Positions 1 through 3,215 of a DNA stretch of 5,338 nucleotides are shown one piece after another (within the stretch, counting starts at the first letter, position 1; each line of letters begins with the position of its first letter). Under the pieces are notes generated by a model, which was given only the letters and a program-made list of their open reading frames with translations, did not search any database and had not been told where the DNA came from. Where the stretch lies: the NCBI GenBank assembly GCA_026991065.1, contig JALXCG010000531.1:1-5338 (forward strand), in the 5' to 3' direction. The translations under genes and the position numbers were made by a program. The DNA comes from Gemmatimonadota bacterium (lineage in GTDB: Bacteria; GCA-2686955).

Positions 1-296
1 CAATGGTGCAGGGGCTGATGGCCGCCTTCTCCGACACGCTGCGGGTCCGGCGCGATGCCGACATCGCCAAACTCGCCAAACTCTACAACTCCATGAAGCC
101 ATCGGACGCCGCCCGCGTACTCAACGGCCTTGATTCTCATCTCGCGGCGGAAGTTTTGGCACGCCTGAAACCCAGGCAAAGTGCGCGCATCCTGGCGGCA
201 CTCGACTCTCCGCGGGCAGTGGAACTCTCCAACCTACTCTCCGGTGCACCGCTGCCAACAGATCCAGTCGGCAAGGAGGTCAGCGATGGCCGTTGA
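1..296 (+). CDS. MotE/YlxF-like flagellar protein, MgtE_N-type C-terminal domain (5' partial)
   Basis: The frame is open from the left edge and ends at TGA 294-296. The ATG at position 3 is probably internal, since only two bases precede it and the family usually has an N-terminal membrane helix and a coiled coil that are missing here. The visible ~97 residues are helical and carry the MgtE_N-like repeat: LAKLYNSMKPSDAARVL, then LAAEVLARLKPRQSARIL, followed by a short polar tail. Proteins with this domain (YlxF in Bacillus, MotE-type proteins elsewhere) are regularly encoded just before fliK; a periplasmic chaperone or stator-assembly role is known for rhizobial MotE. The domain also occurs in MgtE magnesium transporters, but nothing here suggests a channel. 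The 3' end overlaps fliK by 11 nt and contains its ribosome binding site, so the two are probably translationally coupled. Family placement is fairly sure; exact function is inferred. Confidence 0.75.
   Translation, partial: MVQGLMAAFSDTLRVRRDADIAKLAKLYNSMKPSDAARVLNGLDSHLAAEVLARLKPRQSARILAALDSPRAVELSNLLSGAPLPTDPVGKEVSDGR
273..280 (+). promoter_or_regulatory. Ribosome binding site of fliK
   Basis: AAGGAGGT is a full match to the anti-Shine-Dalgarno core and lies 5 nt before ATG 286. It decides the fliK start: the same frame is open further upstream to an ATG at 181, but that one has no such site and would overlap the previous gene by more than 100 nt. The site lies inside the coding end of the MotE-like gene. 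Confidence 0.85.
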
Positions 297-1866
297 TTGG
301 ATCTCCCCCCAAGAGCCAGGCAAGCGCACTCGGCAATCGGTGAGTTCCGTTGTGACAGAGCCAACGGATGATGCCGCGCCGCCCTTTGGCGCCATCATGA
401 TCGCCATGCTGCATCGCGACGAAGCCCCCCGCGCGCAAAGTGGCACCCCAATGGTCACGGAGAGTGAAACGGACCGGCCAGCAGCGGTGCCCTCGGCCTC
501 TGCGGAACGTACTGAAGCAATGGCGACAGTCAGCGCCGGCGGCTCCCAAGGTGCGACAGCGGAACCCGGTGTTCAGGCATCGATCGTGAAACATGCACCC
601 GTGACGAGCGGTTCCCAAGCGTCAAGAGAGCTGGAAAGCGGGTCGGAGGCTACGCCCGACATCGGTTCTGCAGGTGCCAAGGCTGCCGGTCACGCCCCGA
701 ATCCGTCCATGCGCTCAACCATACCGGATCTGTCCAGCGGGCCTCCGCCGACAGAAAAAACAACCGCTGCTGCACCGATTCCCCCTTCCCCATCTCTCGG
801 GCGCACCCAGGCCGCTGCAACCGCAAGCGTCACTTCACCTCCGTCAGCAGTGCCAGCCACCGAGGCCCTCTTGGCCTCCACTCTGGCCTCGGTTACCGAG
901 ACTCCTTCAAGCTTTGAAGTCACACGGCTTCTTGGCATGAACCCCGGCGCGCCAGTGTCCGGCCCGGAACCCGCTGATTCCGGACCGGTTCCGCCCGTGC
1001 CGCCCCACCCCGCGGCCGCGGCCACACCCGCCAACCCGATCTCCTTGAACACTTCGCCCGCTCCCCATGCCCCAGCCGCGACTCCAAGAGCGACCGAACC
1101 GTCGATGGTCACACCCACCGCTCTTGCTGCCCCGGCAGTGACCACCCCACCGGCGACGCCTGAGGTCGTTCCGCCTGACTCAGAGTTCGCATCCAGGGCA
1201 GTCGATTCCCAACCGGCGGACGTCTCGCCAGCAGCATCGGCCGCCGCCACGCCAACAGCACCGGACGATGCTTCGCCCAGCGCCGACCGTTCGGCTGAAG
1301 AAGGTGCGCCTGACACAACTTCCGCCAACCTTGTCCCGCCGCTCCAAGAGAACGATGGTGCCGCGCTACCGCGGCAGCAGACCGCCCATCATCAAACCAC
1401 CCCCACACTCTTCGGTGCTACCTCCCACACCGCTCCATCCCGACCGCCAAACGGCGCAGTCCCAATGATCGAACTGCTCACAGAGTTGACGCGGCGCGCC
1501 AACCTGCGAGTCCTATCCCAGGGACGGCAGGTTCGCCTGCAACTTGAGCCGCATGATCTCGGCCGCCTGCGGATGGCGCTGGAGAACGACGCCGACGGGC
1601 GCATCGTGGCCCATGTCCAGGTAGAAACCGAAGCGGCCCGCGTGGCGGTCGAATCCCGTCTTGGTGCGCTGGGAGCCGCGCTCAGTGCCAACGGGTTTTC
1701 CCTGGCTGACCTACAAGTATCGGTCGGGCAGCGGGAATCCGATCCAGCGTCCGATTTCACCCCCGAAACGTCGAATACCGACAGCGAAACCGAGGAGCGC
1801 GCGCCCCTCCTGACCGACCGCCCTCCGACGACAGTCGCCCGGGGACGGTTGGACATCGTTGTCTAG
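286..1866 (+). CDS. fliK: Flagellar hook-length control protein FliK
   Basis: 526 residues from ATG 286 (MAVDWISP) to TAG 1864-1866. FliK is exported by the flagellar type III apparatus, measures the growing hook and makes FlhB switch from hook to filament substrates. The C-terminal switch domain (Flg_hook type) spans about residues 394-482. Its signature is VRLQLEPHDLGRLRMAL at residues 416-432, matching the family pattern LxLxPxxLGxxxxxL, followed by VAVESRLGALGAALSANGF and a closing strand LQVSVG near 476-481. The first ~390 residues are low-complexity and rich in Pro, Ala, Thr and Ser, as expected for the extended ruler part, with no recognisable domain. No Cys is seen. The protein is longer than the enterobacterial form (about 405 residues). 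It follows the MotE-like gene with an 11-nt overlap and precedes flgD by 21 nt, so it is clearly in an operon. Identification rests on the C-terminal domain plus context. Confidence 0.93.
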   Translation: MAVDWISPQEPGKRTRQSVSSVVTEPTDDAAPPFGAIMIAMLHRDEAPRAQSGTPMVTESETDRPAAVPSASAERTEAMATVSAGGSQGATAEPGVQASIVKHAPVTSGSQASRELESGSEATPDIGSAGAKAAGHAPNPSMRSTIPDLSSGPPPTEKTTAAAPIPPSPSLGRTQAAATASVTSPPSAVPATEALLASTLASVTETPSSFEVTRLLGMNPGAPVSGPEPADSGPVPPVPPHPAAAATPANPISLNTSPAPHAPAATPRATEPSMVTPTALAAPAVTTPPATPEVVPPDSEFASRAVDSQPADVSPAASAAATPTAPDDASPSADRSAEEGAPDTTSANLVPPLQENDGAALPRQQTAHHQTTPTLFGATSHTAPSRPPNGAVPMIELLTELTRRANLRVLSQGRQVRLQLEPHDLGRLRMALENDADGRIVAHVQVETEAARVAVESRLGALGAALSANGFSLADLQVSVGQRESDPASDFTPETSNTDSETEERAPLLTDRPPTTVARGRLDIVV

Positions 1867-1875
1867 TTTCAGTTC

Positions 1876-1881
1876 AGGAGA
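1876..1881 (+). promoter_or_regulatory. Ribosome binding site of flgD
   Basis: AGGAGA sits in the 21-nt gap after fliK, with a 6-nt pyrimidine spacer (CTCTCT) before ATG 1888. It supports that start over the out-of-frame ATG at 1859, which is within the end of fliK. Confidence 0.8.
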
Positions 1882-1887
1882 CTCTCT

Positions 1888-2601
1888 ATGGAAGTCAATG
1901 CGACCTCGCCGCCGACCGGCGGTACTCTGCTGCCTCAAACCGGCGCCCCCGACATGGGTGAAGATGAGTTCTTGCAACTCCTGGTCGCCCAGCTCAAACA
2001 CCAAGACCCACTCTCGCCCATGGACAACACCGACTTTGTTGCCCAGTTGGCACAGTTCTCGTCGCTTGAACAGGTCACGCTGGTCAACGAGAACCTCCAA
2101 GCCCAAGAGGATCTACTCCAAGGCAATACCAATGCCATGACGGCGAACTTCATCGGCAAAGAAGTACTCGCGGTTGGCGACACGATCGATGTCAACAGCC
2201 CGGGCTCTCCCCAATCGCTTGATTTCGAGATCGAGGCAGATGCCGATGTGCTGATCACCATCAGCAACAGCGCCGGTGCAGTCGTCCGCACCCTGCAAGC
2301 AGAAGGTCTCAGCAGCGGCCGCAATGCGCTTGAATGGGATGGACTGGATGCGCAGGGCAACCCCGTGGCCCCCGGGACCTACAGCTTCAGCGCCGCGGCG
2401 ACTGACGCCGAGGGCCTGCCGGTGGGTGCCCAAACCTACACCAGCGGAGTTGTCACCGGCGTTCGCTACGGCGGCGGCGGCAGCGTGCTCTTGCTCGATG
2501 ACCAGGTCGTGTTGCTTGCCAACGTTCTGGAGATTACCGACCCGGCGTCCGACTCATCCGATCCGTTCGCCTTCGACCAAGAGAGCGATGAGGAGATATA
2601 G
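1888..2601 (+). CDS. flgD: Flagellar hook-cap / scaffolding protein FlgD
   Basis: 237 residues, close to the usual family length. FlgD forms the temporary cap at the tip of the growing hook, under which FlgE subunits fold; it is later replaced by FlgK. The N-terminal FlgD signature is clear at about residues 23-70: MGEDEFLQLLVAQLKHQDPL, then PMDNTDFVAQLAQFSSLEQ. A segment IGKEVLAVGD near 89-98 opens the Tudor-like/Ig-like C-terminal part. The Ig-like (FlgD_ig) domain follows, with VLITISNSAGAVVRTL near 121-136, GRNALEWDGLDAQGN near 144-158 and APGTYSF near 161-167. The chain then returns to the outer barrel (VVTGVRYGGG... VLLLDDQVVLLANVLEI). The last 22 residues (216-237) form an acidic tail with eight Asp/Glu and no Lys/Arg. 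By my count the whole protein has about 37 acidic and only 5 basic (Lys/Arg) residues, in line with an extracellular protein. Transcribed with fliK and the next gene. Confidence 0.96.
   Translation: MEVNATSPPTGGTLLPQTGAPDMGEDEFLQLLVAQLKHQDPLSPMDNTDFVAQLAQFSSLEQVTLVNENLQAQEDLLQGNTNAMTANFIGKEVLAVGDTIDVNSPGSPQSLDFEIEADADVLITISNSAGAVVRTLQAEGLSSGRNALEWDGLDAQGNPVAPGTYSFSAAATDAEGLPVGAQTYTSGVVTGVRYGGGGSVLLLDDQVVLLANVLEITDPASDSSDPFAFDQESDEEI
2590..2596 (+). promoter_or_regulatory. Ribosome binding site of the TIGR02530-type gene, inside flgD
   Basis: GAGGAGA lies within the last codons of flgD and is 8 nt before ATG 2605. The flgD acidic tail (DEEI) is encoded by the same bases that provide the ribosome binding site, so part of that tail may be shaped by the need for it. 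Translational coupling is likely. Confidence 0.75.
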
Positions 2602-2604
2602 GCC

Positions 2605-2991
2605 ATGGACCCAATCACCCTGGCGCGGATCAGCGGCGTAGGTACTGCGCCCTCGGTCTCACCGTCCCGGCACCCGAGCCCACCTCCCGGGCAAGTTCCC
2701 GGCGACTTCCAGGATGCACTGCAAGCGCAACTCGAACGACCCGTGCGTTTTTCCGCGCACGCTTCGGCTCGCCTGCGAAGCCGCGGAATTCACCTGACAC
2801 CCGCCGATCGCAGCGCTCTGAGCGCCGGCGTCGACGCCGCGGCAGCCAAGGGCGCGCGCGACGCGGTGCTGCTCCAGGCAGACCGCGCTTTCGTCGTCAA
2901 TGTCCCAAACCGAGTGGTCATCACCGCTCACACCAACGCGGAAGCGCGCGCCAGAGTCTACTCCGGCATCGACGCCGCAGTGGTTCTCTAG
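2605..2991 (+). CDS. Conserved flagellar operon protein, TIGR02530 type (function unknown)
   Basis: 128 residues, starting 3 nt after the flgD stop. It matches the small 'flagellar operon protein' family (TIGR02530) that is typically found between flgD and flgE. Conserved-looking blocks are RFSAHASARLRSRGI at residues 48-62, KGARDAVLL at 82-90, FVVNVPNRVVITA at 96-108, and a C-terminal RVYSGIDAAVVL at 117-128. The first ~40 residues are Pro/Ser-rich and variable. No signal peptide or membrane helix is visible. In contrast to acidic FlgD it is basic by my count (about 14 Lys/Arg against 10 Asp/Glu), which suits a cytoplasmic protein. Its position points to a role in hook assembly or its regulation, but no function is established and I do not assign one. 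The family call is from pattern memory and should be confirmed by an HMM search. Confidence 0.85.
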   Translation: MDPITLARISGVGTAPSVSPSRHPSPPPGQVPGDFQDALQAQLERPVRFSAHASARLRSRGIHLTPADRSALSAGVDAAAAKGARDAVLLQADRAFVVNVPNRVVITAHTNAEARARVYSGIDAAVVL

Positions 2992-3029
2992 GAGCCTGTC
3001 ACACTCACTCCCAAGCAAAACAACTTCCC

Positions 3030-3061
3030 GGGCTGGACTCCGAACGCATTCGGAGAGGCCC
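3030..3061 (+). repeat. Inverted repeat / RNA hairpin in the flgE leader
   Basis: A perfect 7-bp stem, CTCCGAA (3038-3044) against TTCGGAG (3049-3055), closes a 4-nt loop CGCA. An outer stem GGGCT (3030-3034) can pair with GGCCC (3057-3061), counting one G-U pair, across a small asymmetric bulge (3 nt / 1 nt). No T-run follows (next bases are ACCGCCCCG), so it is not a classical intrinsic terminator. It could be an mRNA processing or stability element, or a factor-dependent attenuation site. Confidence 0.5.
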
Positions 3062-3119
3062 ACCGCCCCGCCGACCGACTGACGCGGGGAGCAACAAGCG
3101 ACACTTTCCATTGACAATT

Positions 3120-3132
3120 CTCGGCGACCGAG
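3120..3132 (+). repeat. Short hairpin in the flgE leader
   Basis: CTCGG (3120-3124) pairs with CCGAG (3128-3132) around a 3-nt loop CGA. It directly follows the TTGACA at 3111-3116. It is short and may be chance in GC-rich DNA. Confidence 0.3.
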
Positions 3133-3160
3133 TCGAGGCGAGAGAACCTGCTTGCGATCG

Positions 3161-3172
3161 ACCGCGCGCGGT
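3161..3172 (+). repeat. 12-bp palindrome in the flgE leader
   Basis: ACCGCGCGCGGT is a perfect palindrome about 40 bp before the flgE start. It could be an operator-like site or simply an alternating GC run. Nothing else supports regulator binding. Confidence 0.25.
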
Positions 3173-3201
3173 ACCATCTCTTCCCGCCACTCGTTTCCGC
3201 C

Positions 3202-3207
3202 GGAGGG
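3202..3207 (+). promoter_or_regulatory. Ribosome binding site of flgE
   Basis: GGAGGG is 8 nt before ATG 3216 and 11 nt before the adjacent ATG 3219. The spacing favours 3216, giving an MMRSLYSGVSG start, though the two differ by only one residue. Confidence 0.75.
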
Positions 3208-3215
3208 CCTTGATC

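Larger units (their letters stand above)
2992..3215 (+). other. 224-nt gene-free leader before flgE
   Basis: This is the only sizeable gap in an otherwise tightly packed operon. It contains no ORF with a plausible start. The two minus-strand frames that cross it run into flgE or into the upstream gene and lack support. It holds a strong inverted repeat (3030-3061), a shorter hairpin (3120-3132), a 12-bp palindrome (3161-3172) and the flgE ribosome binding site. No intrinsic terminator with a T-run is seen. A lone TTGACA at 3111-3116 has no matching -10, and I found no convincing sigma-54 or sigma-28 promoter. It may be an untranslated leader or an internal promoter region for flgE; this is inference. 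Confidence 0.5.

Noticed and set aside
181-285. N-terminal extension of the fliK frame from ATG 181
   Set aside because: No ribosome binding site, deep overlap with the MotE-like gene, and a perfect AAGGAGGT before ATG 286.
690-1328. 212-codon minus-strand open frame
   Set aside because: It is the antisense shadow of the Pro/Ala-rich part of fliK; GC-rich low-complexity DNA keeps several frames open, and the Ala/Gly/Val-rich product matches no family.
3034-3049. TGG...GC pattern resembling a sigma-54 promoter (TGGACTCCGAACGCAT)
   Set aside because: The GG-to-GC spacing is one base short of the required 10 and the flanking consensus bases are missing.
3030-3061. Inverted repeat as an intrinsic terminator
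   Set aside because: The stem is good but no T-run follows, and the downstream gene belongs to the same pathway.
3111-3139. TTGACA as a sigma-70 -35 box
   Set aside because: No -10-like hexamer is found 16-18 bp downstream; the bases there are GC-rich (CGAGGC).
2659-3177. 172-codon minus-strand open frame
   Set aside because: It lies opposite the well-supported TIGR02530-type gene and the leader, with no ribosome binding site or recognisable protein.
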